From: Eubacterium ventriosum
Lineage (GTDB): Bacteria > Bacillota > Clostridia > Lachnospirales > Lachnospiraceae
Assembly (NCBI RefSeq): GCF_025150745.1
Contig: NZ_CP102282.1
Span: forward strand, 2,732,501-2,796,500
Length of the DNA: 64,000 bases
Direction of reading: 5' to 3'
This document shows positions 1-8,550 of this stretch, in pieces. Below the pieces are notes generated by a model that was not told the origin of the DNA, did not search any database, and was given only the letters and a program-made list of their open reading frames with translations. Both the position numbers and the translations under genes were made by a program. Position 1 is the first letter of the stretch. Each line of letters opens with the position of its first letter.

Positions 1-603
1 TGGAAACTCATATGCATGAGGGTTGCCTTCTTTTGAGATTTTGTCAATTTTAGGGCCTCCCGGGTATCCTAAACCTATTGCTCTTGCAACCTTATCAAAA
101 GCTTCACCTGCTGCATCATCTCTTGTTTTCCCAAGAATTTTGTATTTTCCATAATCTTCAACAACAACTAAATGAGTATGTCCACCTGATACTACAAGGC
201 ACACAAATGGGGGCTCTAATTCCTTGTTTTCTACATAATTAGCGCAAATATGTCCTTCAATATGGTGCACACCGATTAAAGGTATGTCCTTTGCAAAGCA
301 TATAGCCTTTGCTTCTGCCACACCTACCAATAAGGCTCCAACTAAGCCCGGTCCATATGTAACACCTATTGCATCTATGTCATCTAATGTGCAATTAGCG
401 TCCGACAAAGCTTTTTCTATAACATAATTTATATTTTCAATATGTTTTCTTGATGCGATTTCAGGCACAACACCACCGTATAAAGTATGTAAATCTATCT
501 GAGATGAAATAACATTAGATAATGCTTCTCTACCGTTAACTACTACTGCTGCCGCTGTTTCATCACAAGAACTTTCAATTGCTAATATTTTCACTTCTTC
601 CAT
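1..603 (-). CDS. tsaD: tRNA N6-adenosine threonylcarbamoyltransferase TsaD (partial)
   Basis: TsaD transfers the threonylcarbamoyl group from TC-AMP to A37 of ANN-decoding tRNAs, working with TsaB and TsaE. Only the first ~201 residues lie in the window; the C-terminus is cut off at base 1. The N-terminus shows the ASKHA start [17 protein letters not shown]. The metal-binding HxxxH element is seen as [12 protein letters not shown], followed by [12 protein letters not shown]. The ATG is preceded by AAAAGGTG. It is the last visible gene of the tsaE-tsaB-rimI-rnz run, 42 bp after rnz. Identification is secure. Confidence 0.95.
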   Translation of the reverse strand, partial: MEEVKILAIESSCDETAAAVVVNGREALSNVISSQIDLHTLYGGVVPEIASRKHIENINYVIEKALSDANCTLDDIDAIGVTYGPGLVGALLVGVAEAKAICFAKDIPLIGVHHIEGHICANYVENKELEPPFVCLVVSGGHTHLVVVEDYGKYKILGKTRDDAAGEAFDKVARAIGLGYPGGPKIDKISKEGNPHAYEFP

Positions 604-645
604 GTTAACACCTTTTCTTTTTCTGTCTAATTAATGTTAATAATT

Positions 646-1554
646 TTAGTCCTCAAAACATAAATTAACAGACATTCCATCCTTTCCTGCTTTAGCATTT
701 TCAAATATATCCGTAACTGTATCCATATACTCTAAAGGTCTTACTAATGAAGGGCTGAAATGTGTAAGCCACATTTCCTTAGGTTGTGCCTCTTTTGCAA
801 TCTTTGCAGCCTCTTTAAATGTCATATGTTTATGTTCTCTTGCCTTGGCATCCTTATCAGGTTCGCCATACATCCCTTCGCATATAAAAAGATCCGCCCC
901 TTTTGCCGCCTCTGCTATTACAGGCACTGGTCTTGTATCTGTTGTATAAGTAACTTTTAAACCTTTTCTTGGCGCACCAACTACCATATCAGGTGTAAAT
1001 GTTACACCATCAACTTCAACCGTCTCACCTTTTTGAAGTTTTCCCCAACTTCTTATAGGTATGTTAAGTTTTTTTGCCGCTTCAGGGTTGAACTTTCCTC
1101 CACGATCTATTTCTATGGAATATCCGTAGCAAACTATATTATGCTTTACTCTAAAAGCTTTAATCCTGAAATCTTCAAATTCCAGTGTTTGCTCACCTTC
1201 AGTAAGTTCAATAAAATTAATGTCAAAAGGTAATTCAGGTGCTATGGTTCTAAGAGCATTGACAACTTTTGTCAATCCTCTTGGACCTATCATTGTAAGA
1301 GGTTCCGTTCTCTCTGCATTTCCCATTGTTAAAAGTAAACCCGGCAAACCACTAATATGATCTGCATGATAATGTGTAATGCAGATAACATCAATAGGCT
1401 TAAATGTCCAGCCTTTTTCTTTGATTGCAACCTGAGTACCCTCTCCACAATCTATTAATATATTTTTTCCATTATATCTGCACATAAGGGCTGTAAGCCA
1501 TCTTCTTGGAAGTGGCATCATTCCCCCTGTGCCAAGTAAACAAACATCTAACAT
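646..1554 (-). CDS. rnz: Ribonuclease Z (tRNase Z, short form)
   Basis: A 302-residue metallo-beta-lactamase-fold endonuclease that cuts the 3' trailer from CCA-less tRNA precursors in the cytoplasm. The zinc motif HYHADH is at residues 61-66, and downstream metal ligands lie in VTYTTDTRP and WLTHFSPS. An EHKHMTF segment matches the short-form family's HxT/HxH region. The length is typical for bacterial short-form RNase Z. It sits in a tRNA-maturation operon (t6A genes on both sides), 28 bp after a small zinc-ribbon protein gene. Confidence 0.93.
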   Translation of the reverse strand: MLDVCLLGTGGMMPLPRRWLTALMCRYNGKNILIDCGEGTQVAIKEKGWTFKPIDVICITHYHADHISGLPGLLLTMGNAERTEPLTMIGPRGLTKVVNALRTIAPELPFDINFIELTEGEQTLEFEDFRIKAFRVKHNIVCYGYSIEIDRGGKFNPEAAKKLNIPIRSWGKLQKGETVEVDGVTFTPDMVVGAPRKGLKVTYTTDTRPVPVIAEAAKGADLFICEGMYGEPDKDAKAREHKHMTFKEAAKIAKEAQPKEMWLTHFSPSLVRPLEYMDTVTDIFENAKAGKDGMSVNLCFED

Positions 1555-1582
1555 ACCTTCTCCATTTTCTAAATGATTAAAA

Positions 1583-1822
1583 TCATAACAATTCTGTATA
1601 ATTTTTTGTATTTATTTTGTATAAAAATTTTTCTGTTATTTCATCATAGCATTTTTCGCACAAATCAAAAGTGTCTTCTCTTCCATCTTTTTTTGAAAAA
1701 TACCCCCACTTATAATCTGCGAAAAATACACCTTCCTCTATTGTGAAATTATTTACTTTAATATTTTTTCCACAATTGTTACATACTACTTTCGTTAGTT
1801 TTTTATCTTTATATACTCTCAT
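1583..1822 (-). CDS. Small zinc-ribbon-like protein, unknown function
   Basis: A 79-residue protein. I chose the ATG at 1822 because AGGAGG lies 5 nt upstream; the longer frame would need a TTG start. Two CxxC pairs are visible, CNNCGK near the N-terminus and CEKCYDE about 45 residues later. They suggest a single zinc ribbon or rubredoxin-like knuckle. The middle is aromatic and charged (FFADYKWGYFSKKDGRED). There is no signal peptide or membrane segment. It lies between rimI and rnz in the t6A operon, so an RNA- or ribosome-related role is possible, but I do not recognise a named family. Confidence 0.6.
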   Translation of the reverse strand: MRVYKDKKLTKVVCNNCGKNIKVNNFTIEEGVFFADYKWGYFSKKDGREDTFDLCEKCYDEITEKFLYKINTKNYTELL

Positions 1823-1898
1823 ACTTTCCTCCTGTGTCAATAATTAGTCTTGTTTCATTCTAACTATAAACACTTTCAAATACTAGTGGAAAGTTCTT

Positions 1899-2342
1899 CT
1901 AATCATGTTTCCACATAATAAGAGCATTTTCAACAGGTTTTTCATAAAAATTCTTACGTATTCCCGCTTCTTCAAAGCCTAGTTTTTCATATAAACTTAT
2001 TGCCGGAACATTAGTCTCTCTTACTTCCAAAGTAATATCTGACACTCCTTTTTTCCCGCATTCATAAAAAAGTTTATTTAACATATTCTCAGCCACATTC
2101 TTTCTTCTAAAATTTTCTTTGACTGCCACATTGCTAATGTCAGCTTCTTCAAAAGAAATATATGCTCCACAATATGCCACAATTTCATCTTTAATTTCTG
2201 CTACTATATATACAGTATTTTCGTTTTTTAAAGAATCCAAAAAGGATTTTTCAGACCATGGTAGAGAAAAAATTTCCTTTTCTATTGCTGCAACCTGTTT
2301 TATATCCCCTTCACTCATTAACCTATAGATTATTTCCTGCAT
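1899..2342 (-). CDS. rimI: Ribosomal-protein-alanine N-acetyltransferase RimI
   Basis: A 147-residue GNAT acetyltransferase expected to acetylate the N-terminal alanine of ribosomal protein S18 with acetyl-CoA. The GNAT acetyl-CoA loop is seen as NFRRKNVAENML, and the C-terminal motif as EVRETNVPAISLYEKLGFEE, which is characteristic of RimI. Its 5' end overlaps the end of tsaB by 20 bp, implying translational coupling. Adjacency to tsaB is a common arrangement in Firmicutes. An internal ATG at 2318 is an alternative start; I kept the longer form because its first residues (IIYRLMSEGDI) look like family sequence. Confidence 0.9.
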   Translation of the reverse strand: MQEIIYRLMSEGDIKQVAAIEKEIFSLPWSEKSFLDSLKNENTVYIVAEIKDEIVAYCGAYISFEEADISNVAVKENFRRKNVAENMLNKLFYECGKKGVSDITLEVRETNVPAISLYEKLGFEEAGIRKNFYEKPVENALIMWKHD

Positions 2343-3051
2343 CTTTTGTTCTTTCCATTTTTTCTTTTAATTCTCTTTCAGCCTGAGATAATCTTAAATA
2401 TTCCGGTGCGTGCTCAGCTGCTGTTTCAGTCTTCCCTTCTTTGTAATAAATTTCTGCCAAAGATGCCAAAGATGAAGCCTTTGCTCTGTTTACAGATGCA
2501 GGCGCATAATAATGCTCTGTTGTCATTTCTTCTTCGATTATATCTTTGTAAGCATCCACGCCATCACCATTAAACATGACCGCCTGTGACATATTATTTA
2601 ATTCTTTTACAAGATCTCTAATCATCATAATGCACTGTGGTTTTATAACTTCCATTGTTGTACCGTTAAACTTGTAAATTCCTGTGTAAACCTGTTCTCT
2701 TCTTGCATCCATAATAGGGCAGATAACAAAAGATGAAGAGAAAAGATTATATGCTAACGCATCCATTGTTGGAATATTTATAATTGGAATATTAAGTGCC
2801 AGTCCAAAACCTTTAGCTGTGGCACTTCCAATTCTAAGGCCTGTGTATGACCCCGGACCACCTGCAATTGCAATTGCATCTACCGTATTCATATCCAAAT
2901 CTATATTCTTCTTTATTTCATCTATCATAGGCAATAAAGTCTGTGAATGTGTTTTTTTGTGATTAATTGTATATTCTGCTGTTAAGACACCATCTGTTAC
3001 AACAGCTACAGTTGCCACCATAGATGAACTGTCTATTGCCAAAATTCTCAT
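2323..3051 (-). CDS. tsaB: tRNA threonylcarbamoyladenosine biosynthesis protein TsaB
   Basis: A 242-residue ASKHA-fold paralogue of TsaD that acts as a non-catalytic partner in the TsaBDE complex. It begins MRILAIDSSSMVATVAV and carries the TsaB hallmark GGPGSYTGLRIG at about residues 64-75. It lacks the TsaD HxxxH metal site, as expected. The start codon overlaps the end of tsaE by 4 bp and its end overlaps rimI, so these three genes form a tightly coupled operon. Length is normal. Confidence 0.94.
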   Translation of the reverse strand: MRILAIDSSSMVATVAVVTDGVLTAEYTINHKKTHSQTLLPMIDEIKKNIDLDMNTVDAIAIAGGPGSYTGLRIGSATAKGFGLALNIPIINIPTMDALAYNLFSSSFVICPIMDARREQVYTGIYKFNGTTMEVIKPQCIMMIRDLVKELNNMSQAVMFNGDGVDAYKDIIEEEMTTEHYYAPASVNRAKASSLASLAEIYYKEGKTETAAEHAPEYLRLSQAERELKEKMERTKDAGNNL

Positions 3052-3473
3052 AGTCCTTCCACCGTAACCTTTCTATAATCAAGACCTTTTTCTAAATCTT
3101 TCTCTATTAATACAGTTGCTGCATCACTTGGAATTAATTCTTCAATTAATTTAGACCATTCTATTAAGCATACCCCTTCCCCAAAGAAATAGTCTTCATA
3201 ACCGATTTCATACATTTCTTCGGGATCACCAATTCTATAAACGTCAAAATGATAAAGTGGTATTCTTCCTTCATCATACACCTGAATTATTGTAAAAGTA
3301 GGGCTGTTTACTGTTTCTTCGATTCCGAGTCCCTTAGCGAATCCTTGGGTAAATACAGTCTTTCCCACTCCTAAATCACCATTAAGACAAATAACCTGTC
3401 CTGGCTTTGCCTGTTGTCCTATTTTTTTCCCAAGATTAAATGTGTCTTCCCAACACATAGTCTCATAAACCAT
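3048..3473 (-). CDS. tsaE: tRNA threonylcarbamoyladenosine biosynthesis ATPase TsaE
   Basis: A 141-residue P-loop ATPase that energises the TsaB-TsaD complex. The Walker A loop GDLGVGKT is at residues 32-39, followed by NSPTFTIIQVY and YHFDVYRIGDPEEMYEIG, which are hallmark TsaE segments. I set the start at 3473 because GGAGG lies 6 nt upstream; a longer frame to 3578 adds 35 residues that do not resemble the family. First gene of the t6A operon, transcribed away from the ribU terminator. Confidence 0.93.
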   Translation of the reverse strand: MVYETMCWEDTFNLGKKIGQQAKPGQVICLNGDLGVGKTVFTQGFAKGLGIEETVNSPTFTIIQVYDEGRIPLYHFDVYRIGDPEEMYEIGYEDYFFGEGVCLIEWSKLIEELIPSDAATVLIEKDLEKGLDYRKVTVEGL

Positions 3474-3584
3474 ATATCCTCCAAACAAAATTTTTGATTG
3501 AATAAATTGCCAAGCAAAATTCACTTGTACAATCCTAATAAGCAATACCATTGTAACACAATATAATTTTTTTTCCACAAAAAC

Positions 3585-3612
3585 TAAAAAGACGGCACTT
3601 TTAATGCCGCCC
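3585..3612 (-). terminator. Rho-independent terminator after ribU
   Basis: On the minus strand a GC-rich stem (GGCGGCAT paired with GTGCCGTC, 4-nt loop) is followed by TTTTT. It separates ribU from the downstream tsaE operon. Confidence 0.8.
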
Positions 3613-3659
3613 TCTAGGTTAAAATAATGGATTTTACTTGCTATTTAATTTTTTATACT

Positions 3660-4265
3660 TTATAACTTTATTGTTTTTACGAAAGCACTAATGTGCTTGT
3701 AAATTAATGCTGTTACCAAACTTACTATTATGCCCTTAACAATGTTAAACGGTGCCACACATACTATTGTAAAACTTAATTTGTTTGTAACTAAAGGCTG
3801 AATCTTTGCCCCTGCACCAATAATTGCTTCTAATGGCATTCCAAATGCCTTAACATAAAATGGTATCATTACGAAATAGTTAAGAACAACACCTGCTACA
3901 GCCATGAACAACGTTCCAACTAACATTCCAATGAAGGCATTCTTTTTTGTTTTGTGTTTCTGGTAAATTATACTTGCAGGTACTACCAAACATACTCCTA
4001 TACAGAAGTTTGCGAAATCTCCAACATATGCTGTTGAAGTTCCCTTAATTAATAATTTAAGGATAATCTTTATTGCTTCCATAATTACTCCCGATACAGG
4101 TCCCATAATAAATGAACCTACAAGAATTGGAATCTCACTTAAATCAATTTCATAAAAGTTTGGTGCTATAAAAGGAATTGGAAATTCCCATAACATTAAC
4201 ACTGCGGCAAGTGCTGAGAACATTGCCATAAGAACCAGATTTTTTGTAGTAAATACTTTTTTCAT
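3660..4265 (-). CDS. ribU: Riboflavin ECF transporter S component RibU
   Basis: A ~201-residue membrane protein with about six hydrophobic helices, the substrate-binding S component of an energy-coupling-factor transporter. The early segment EFPIPFIAPNFYEIDLSEIPILVG is typical of RibU. Start 4265 is chosen because AGGAGA lies 8 nt upstream; an upstream ATG at 4304 lacks a good ribosome site. Substrate assignment rests on both the protein and an FMN riboswitch in its leader. It must share the EcfA/EcfT module, which is encoded at 61.9-64 kb of this window. Confidence 0.93.
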   Translation of the reverse strand: MKKVFTTKNLVLMAMFSALAAVLMLWEFPIPFIAPNFYEIDLSEIPILVGSFIMGPVSGVIMEAIKIILKLLIKGTSTAYVGDFANFCIGVCLVVPASIIYQKHKTKKNAFIGMLVGTLFMAVAGVVLNYFVMIPFYVKAFGMPLEAIIGAGAKIQPLVTNKLSFTIVCVAPFNIVKGIIVSLVTALIYKHISAFVKTIKL

Positions 4266-4343
4266 TTTAAATCTCCTTTTTCTTTTTTCAAAATTCTTCA
4301 ACACTTATTGGTGATTTGATTTGCCGTATCTTTCTTTTTGTGG

Positions 4344-4379
4344 CAAAAAGAAAACCCCGGAAATAGTTTCCAGGGCTTA
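4344..4379 (-). terminator. FMN riboswitch expression platform (attenuator hairpin)
   Basis: Minus strand: AAGCCCTGGAAA pairs with TTTCCGGGGTT around a 3-nt loop and is followed by TTCTTTTT. Lying between the FMN aptamer and ribU, it is the expected terminator that forms when FMN is bound. Confidence 0.8.
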
Positions 4380-4478
4380 AATACAAAGCAAATATAGAAA
4401 TGTAATATTCATAAATTACTGATTGCAAGATTCCAGTGGCTTTTAGAATCCTTAATCAATCTACGATAATTACGCTCC

Positions 4479-4598
4479 TGTCTTCTCTCATCCAGACTTT
4501 ACTGTCGGTTATGGATTCACACCATATCATGCCATTGGCTCGCTGACTTATGCATTCGCAATCACAGCCGGTAGGGAATTTCACCCTGCCCCGAAGAA
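4479..4598 (-). promoter_or_regulatory. FMN (RFN) riboswitch aptamer
   Basis: The minus strand carries the RFN signature blocks in order: CTTCGGGGCAGGGTGAAATT near the 5' end, CCTACCGGC, then GCGAGCC, GTGTGAATCC, CCGACAGT and GTCTGGATGAGAGAAGA at the 3' end. These match the canonical FMN aptamer. It sits upstream of the ribU attenuator, so riboflavin uptake should be switched off by FMN. Confidence 0.95.
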
Positions 4599-4619
4599 TT
4601 TTTTAATTTTTACTATGTC

Positions 4620-4648
4620 ATTATAGTACTTATATAAATCTTTGTCAA
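4620..4648 (-). promoter_or_regulatory. ribU: Promoter of the ribU riboswitch transcript
   Basis: Minus-strand TTGACA (4643-4648), 17-bp spacer and TATAAT (4620-4625): a perfect sigma-A promoter placing the start of transcription just upstream of the FMN aptamer. Confidence 0.85.
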
Positions 4649-4673
4649 CTTTTTAACAAAGGTTGTCTGCTAT

Positions 4674-6002
4674 TTATTTTTTTACCTTGATAAATGCATT
4701 GTAAATAGCTTTCATTGCTACTTCAAAGTCTTCCTCTGCAACACCGATAATGATGTTTAATTCTGAAGAACCCTGATCAATCATCTTAATATTTACTCTT
4801 GCATCTGCTAAAGCTGTAAATAAGATTGCCGCTGTACCTCTTGCACTCTTCATTCCACGACCTACAACTGCAATAAGAGCTAAGTTGCTTTCAATGTATA
4901 ACTGGTCAGGATGCACTCTTGATCTAATTTCATCAAGAATTGTTGTTTCCTTGCCTGCTAACTTATCTGTCTGAATAACAACGCTCATTGTATCTACACC
5001 TGATGGCATATGTTCAAAACTTACATTGCTCTTTTCTAATGCACGAAGAACGTTTCTACCAAATCCAACTTCGCTGTTCATTTTGTCTTTTTCAATATTG
5101 ATTACAGACATACCTTTTTTACCTGCAATACCTGTAATAATATGTTCACAAGGTTCTGCTGTTTCTGATACAATCATTGTTCCTCTATCCTGCGGGCAAT
5201 TAGTATTCTTTATATTTACAGGAATGCCTGCTGCTCTTACTGGGAAAATAGCATCTTCATGAAGTACAGTTGCACCCATATATGCTAATTCTCTAAGTTC
5301 ACTATATGTGATTGTGTTAATTGGAGCCGGATTGTTAACAATTCTAGGATCACAAATAAGGCATCCGCTAACATCTGTCCAGTTTTCATAAAGCTTAGCT
5401 TCTGCTGCTCTGGCAATAATAGAACCTGTTACGTCAGAACCTCCACGTGAAAATGTTTTGATTGTTCCATTTGGCATTGAGCCGTAGAATCCCGGTACTA
5501 CTGCTTTCTCTGTTGCTGCAAGCTTTGGAATTAATTTTTCTGCTGTTTTGTCCCAGTCAAACTGTCCCATATCATCAAAGAAAATATATTTTGCAGCATC
5601 AATAAAGTCAAAGCCTAAATACTTAGCTAAAACCTTACTGTTAAGAAATTCACCACGGCTGGCTGCATAATCACGGCCTGCCATATGTGAAAAAGCTCCC
5701 TTTATAATTTCAAAATCTTCCTCTAAAGAAAAATCTTCAATTCCTAAGTCCATAATAATGTTATTATATCTGTCCTTAATCATCTGGAACTGCTCATCAA
5801 AGTTCTGTCCTTCTGACGCCATTTCATAGCATTTGTAGAGCATATCTGTTACTTTAATGTCTTCCACATATCTTTTTCCCGGTGCAGATGCTACAACAAA
5901 ACGTCTTGTTGGATCATCTAATATTATTTCTGCAACCTTTTTAAACTGCTTAGCGTCAGCTAATGAACTTCCCCCAAACTTAACAACCTTTGTTTCCTTC
6001 AT
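4674..6002 (-). CDS. lysC: Aspartate kinase
   Basis: A 442-residue monofunctional aspartokinase that phosphorylates L-aspartate, the first step toward lysine, threonine and methionine. The kinase motif KFGGSS is at residues 8-13, and the FSRGGSDVTGS substrate loop and TDVSG are visible. The C-terminal ~140 residues hold two ACT-type regulatory segments (IAVVGRGM, ALADARVNIKMIDQGSSELNIIIG), so feedback inhibition is expected. It follows hom by 62 bp and is probably co-transcribed. No lysine riboswitch was recognised upstream. Confidence 0.95.
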   Translation of the reverse strand: MKETKVVKFGGSSLADAKQFKKVAEIILDDPTRRFVVASAPGKRYVEDIKVTDMLYKCYEMASEGQNFDEQFQMIKDRYNNIIMDLGIEDFSLEEDFEIIKGAFSHMAGRDYAASRGEFLNSKVLAKYLGFDFIDAAKYIFFDDMGQFDWDKTAEKLIPKLAATEKAVVPGFYGSMPNGTIKTFSRGGSDVTGSIIARAAEAKLYENWTDVSGCLICDPRIVNNPAPINTITYSELRELAYMGATVLHEDAIFPVRAAGIPVNIKNTNCPQDRGTMIVSETAEPCEHIITGIAGKKGMSVINIEKDKMNSEVGFGRNVLRALEKSNVSFEHMPSGVDTMSVVIQTDKLAGKETTILDEIRSRVHPDQLYIESNLALIAVVGRGMKSARGTAAILFTALADARVNIKMIDQGSSELNIIIGVAEEDFEVAMKAIYNAFIKVKK

Positions 6003-6064
6003 GTTATATTTTCCCCTTAATCTTATTTTATATTATGCGGTTATATGAGATATAGTTAATAAAA

Positions 6065-7267
6065 TTAACCTTCTATTCTAATTCTAGAGATTACTGTGCC
6101 TAATTCATCTGCTTTTTTTGCAAACGTAGCTTCACTAATCTTTTCTGTAATAAATCCAAATTCTCCATCAATGTTAGCATCAACATATTCAACATTGCCA
6201 AATACCTTTTCAATGTCTTCTTTTGAACTACTACTTCTAACAAAGAATTTCTTCTTTGACTTTGAAAAGTCTTCTAATTCTAATTTTTCTTCATCCCACA
6301 TTACTGTTGTTGATACATTAAGATGTCTTACACTATCCACCACGTCAGACACAACTGCGCTGGCTGTTGGAAGCTTTCCTGCACCACTACCGATAAATAC
6401 TAAGTCACCTACCATATTTCCACGTACAAGTATTCCGTTTACAACACCACTAACGTTAAATAATGGATGATCCGGTGCCAAAAGTCTAGGTGCTACAGAT
6501 GCAACTACCTGATTATCCTCGTTCTTGCACTTACCTAATAACTTAATTGATCGTCCCATAGCCTTAGCATATTTAAAATCTTCTGCTGTAATTTTTGAAA
6601 TTCCTTCTGTATAAATTTCTTCAAAGTTTACAGTTTTACCTTTTGCTAAAGATGCTAATATAGCAATCTTTCTAACTGCGTCATAGCCTTCGATATCAGC
6701 TTCAGGATTTCTTTCAGCATAGCCTAAATCCTGTGCCTGTTTTAAAGTGCTGTCAAAGTCAGCTCCTTCTTTGTCCATTTTTGTTAAAATGTAATTTGTT
6801 GTACCATTTAAGATACCTGTTATTTCACATATCTTATCAGCTGTAATATGCATGTTAAGTGGACGTATAATAGGGATTCCACCACCTACTGCAGCTTCAA
6901 ACAAGAAGTTTCTGTTATGCTGCTGGGCAATCTTAATTAATTCTGCACCATATTTTGCAACAAGTTCTTTGTTTGATGTACAAACACTCTTGCCTGCTTC
7001 TAATGCCGACTTAACAAAATCGTATGATGGTTTAAGCCCTCCCATTACTTCTATAATAACCTCAACTTCAGGGTCATTTAAAATAATATTGTAATCATGA
7101 ACTAATACATTCTCACAAGGATCTCCTGGAAACTCTCTTAAATCAAGTACATATTTTATGTCAATTTCCTGTCCTGCTTTGTTTGTAATTAATTCTTTGT
7201 TCTCTTTAATAATCTGGAATACTCCTGAACCTACTGTTCCGTATCCTAAAATTGCCACTTTTATCAT
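6065..7267 (-). CDS. hom: Homoserine dehydrogenase
   Basis: A 400-residue NAD(P)-dependent enzyme that reduces aspartate semialdehyde to homoserine in threonine/methionine synthesis. The Rossmann loop GYGTVGSG is at residues 8-15, GGGIPIIRPL and GILNGTTNYILTKM form the active site, and EADIEGYDAVRKIAILA carries the catalytic region. The C-terminal ~55 residues look like a reduced ACT-like tail. It lies upstream of lysC, a coherent aspartate-family operon, with its own promoter behind prfB. Confidence 0.95.
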   Translation of the reverse strand: MIKVAILGYGTVGSGVFQIIKENKELITNKAGQEIDIKYVLDLREFPGDPCENVLVHDYNIILNDPEVEVIIEVMGGLKPSYDFVKSALEAGKSVCTSNKELVAKYGAELIKIAQQHNRNFLFEAAVGGGIPIIRPLNMHITADKICEITGILNGTTNYILTKMDKEGADFDSTLKQAQDLGYAERNPEADIEGYDAVRKIAILASLAKGKTVNFEEIYTEGISKITAEDFKYAKAMGRSIKLLGKCKNEDNQVVASVAPRLLAPDHPLFNVSGVVNGILVRGNMVGDLVFIGSGAGKLPTASAVVSDVVDSVRHLNVSTTVMWDEEKLELEDFSKSKKKFFVRSSSSKEDIEKVFGNVEYVDANIDGEFGFITEKISEATFAKKADELGTVISRIRIEG

Positions 7268-7310
7268 GTTTATTCCTCGCTTGTTAAAGTTTAGTTTATT
7301 TTACCATTGA

Positions 7311-7339
7311 ATAATAGCACGGTTAATGGTAATCCGCAA
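7311..7339 (-). promoter_or_regulatory. Candidate promoter for hom-lysC
   Basis: Minus-strand TTGCGG (7334-7339), 17-bp spacer and TATTAT (7311-7316), within the 78-bp gap between prfB and hom. Confidence 0.55.
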
Positions 7340-7345
7340 CAAAAA

Positions 7346-8461
7346 TTAGTTATCTTTCTTAATATTAATCCATTTTAAGTATGCATTTATAAAGGGATCA
7401 ATGTAACCATCCATTACTTTTCCAACGTCTGTTATCTCCTGATTTGTTCTGTGATCCTTTACCATTGTATATGGTTGCATAACGTAAGAACGTATCTGAC
7501 TGCCCCATCCAATCTCTTTTATTTCTCCTCTAATTCCTGAACGTTTTTCCTCTTCTTCCTGTTTTTTTAGAACATAAAGTTTAGCTTTTAACATCTTCAT
7601 AGCCTTATCTTTATTCTGAAGCTGAGATCTTTCATTCTGACACTGTACAACAATTCCTGTAGGGTTATGTGTTATTCTTACCGCCGATGATGTTTTGTTA
7701 ATGTGCTGTCCACCGGCACCACTTGAACGGTAAGTATCAATTCTAATGTCATCATCATTTATTTCAACATCAAGGTCTTCCTCAATATCAGGCATTACAT
7801 CACATGAAGCAAAAGAAGTCTGTCTTTTTCCTGCTGCATTAAAAGGAGATATTCTAACTAGTCTGTGAACTCCTTTTTCTGATTTCAAATAACCATATGC
7901 GTTTTCGCCGTTAACCTGAAATGTTATGGACTTTATTCCTGCCTCGTCTCCATCAAGGAAATCAAGTACTTCTGTTTTATATCCCTTACTTTCTGCCCAA
8001 CGGGTATACATTCTATATAACATACTTGCCCAGTCACAAGACTCTGTTCCCCCTGCTCCTGCATTGATTTTTACAATGGCATTGTTTTTGTCATATTCTC
8101 CTGACAAAAGAGTCTCTATTTTAGTTTTTTCAAATTCATCTATAAACTCTTTCGTTTCCTGCTCAACTTCTTCTACTATTGAAGCATCATTTTCCTCTTC
8201 ACCCATTTCAATTAAAGTTCCAAGATCTTCATATTTCTGCTGAAGGTGTTCAATGGTTTCAAGACTGTCTTTTAATTGTTTTAATTCTTTTGTTATTTCC
8301 TGAGACCTTGTTAAATTATCCCAAAATCCCTGTTCTTCCATTATTCCTTCAATTTCTTCTATTCTTTCTTTTTTTGCCTGTATGTCAAAGGCTTTGCGCA
8401 GTTCTTCCAATTGATCTGCATATTGATTCCATTGATATTTGTATTGTTCAAGTTCTACCAC
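7346..8461 (-). CDS. prfB: Peptide chain release factor 2
   Basis: RF2 reads UGA/UAA stop codons and triggers peptide release. The stop-recognition tripeptide region reads RLVRISPFN (SPF) and the catalytic loop is SSGAGGQHINKTSSAVRITH (GGQ). I prefer the GTG start at 8461 (371 residues), because GAGG lies about 7 nt upstream and the resulting MVELEQYKYQ is a typical RF2 start; the alternative TTG at 8473 lacks a ribosome site. The gene is readable in one frame, so the usual programmed +1 frameshift is not needed here. Its end is 78 bp before hom. Confidence 0.94.
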   Translation of the reverse strand: MVELEQYKYQWNQYADQLEELRKAFDIQAKKERIEEIEGIMEEQGFWDNLTRSQEITKELKQLKDSLETIEHLQQKYEDLGTLIEMGEEENDASIVEEVEQETKEFIDEFEKTKIETLLSGEYDKNNAIVKINAGAGGTESCDWASMLYRMYTRWAESKGYKTEVLDFLDGDEAGIKSITFQVNGENAYGYLKSEKGVHRLVRISPFNAAGKRQTSFASCDVMPDIEEDLDVEINDDDIRIDTYRSSGAGGQHINKTSSAVRITHNPTGIVVQCQNERSQLQNKDKAMKMLKAKLYVLKKQEEEEKRSGIRGEIKEIGWGSQIRSYVMQPYTMVKDHRTNQEITDVGKVMDGYIDPFINAYLKWINIKKDN

Positions 8462-8496
8462 GTCATACCTCAATCTTACTTTTTCTAGATTTTTAA

Positions 8497-8536
8497 AAAA
8501 GAAAGGAGTCGTCTAAAGCAACCCCTTTCTTTATAA
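8497..8536 (-). terminator. Terminator after secA
   Basis: Minus strand: AAAGAAAGGGGTTG pairs with CGACTCCTTTCTTT (7-nt loop), followed by TTTAAAAA. It lies between secA and prfB. Confidence 0.75.
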
Positions 8537-8550
8537 TTCAAGCCGTTGTA

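Noticed and set aside
6003-6064. Lysine riboswitch upstream of lysC
   Set aside because: Only 62 bp separate hom and lysC, too short for the ~170-nt aptamer, and no L-box signature is seen before hom.
8350-8473. CTTTGAC in prfB, the heptamer of the RF2 programmed frameshift
   Set aside because: The heptamer lies in the frame that would follow a shift, and the upstream sequence in that same frame (VELEQYKYQWNQYADQLEEL) is RF2-like, so no frameshift is needed. The alternative upstream frame gives a 15-residue peptide unlike RF2.
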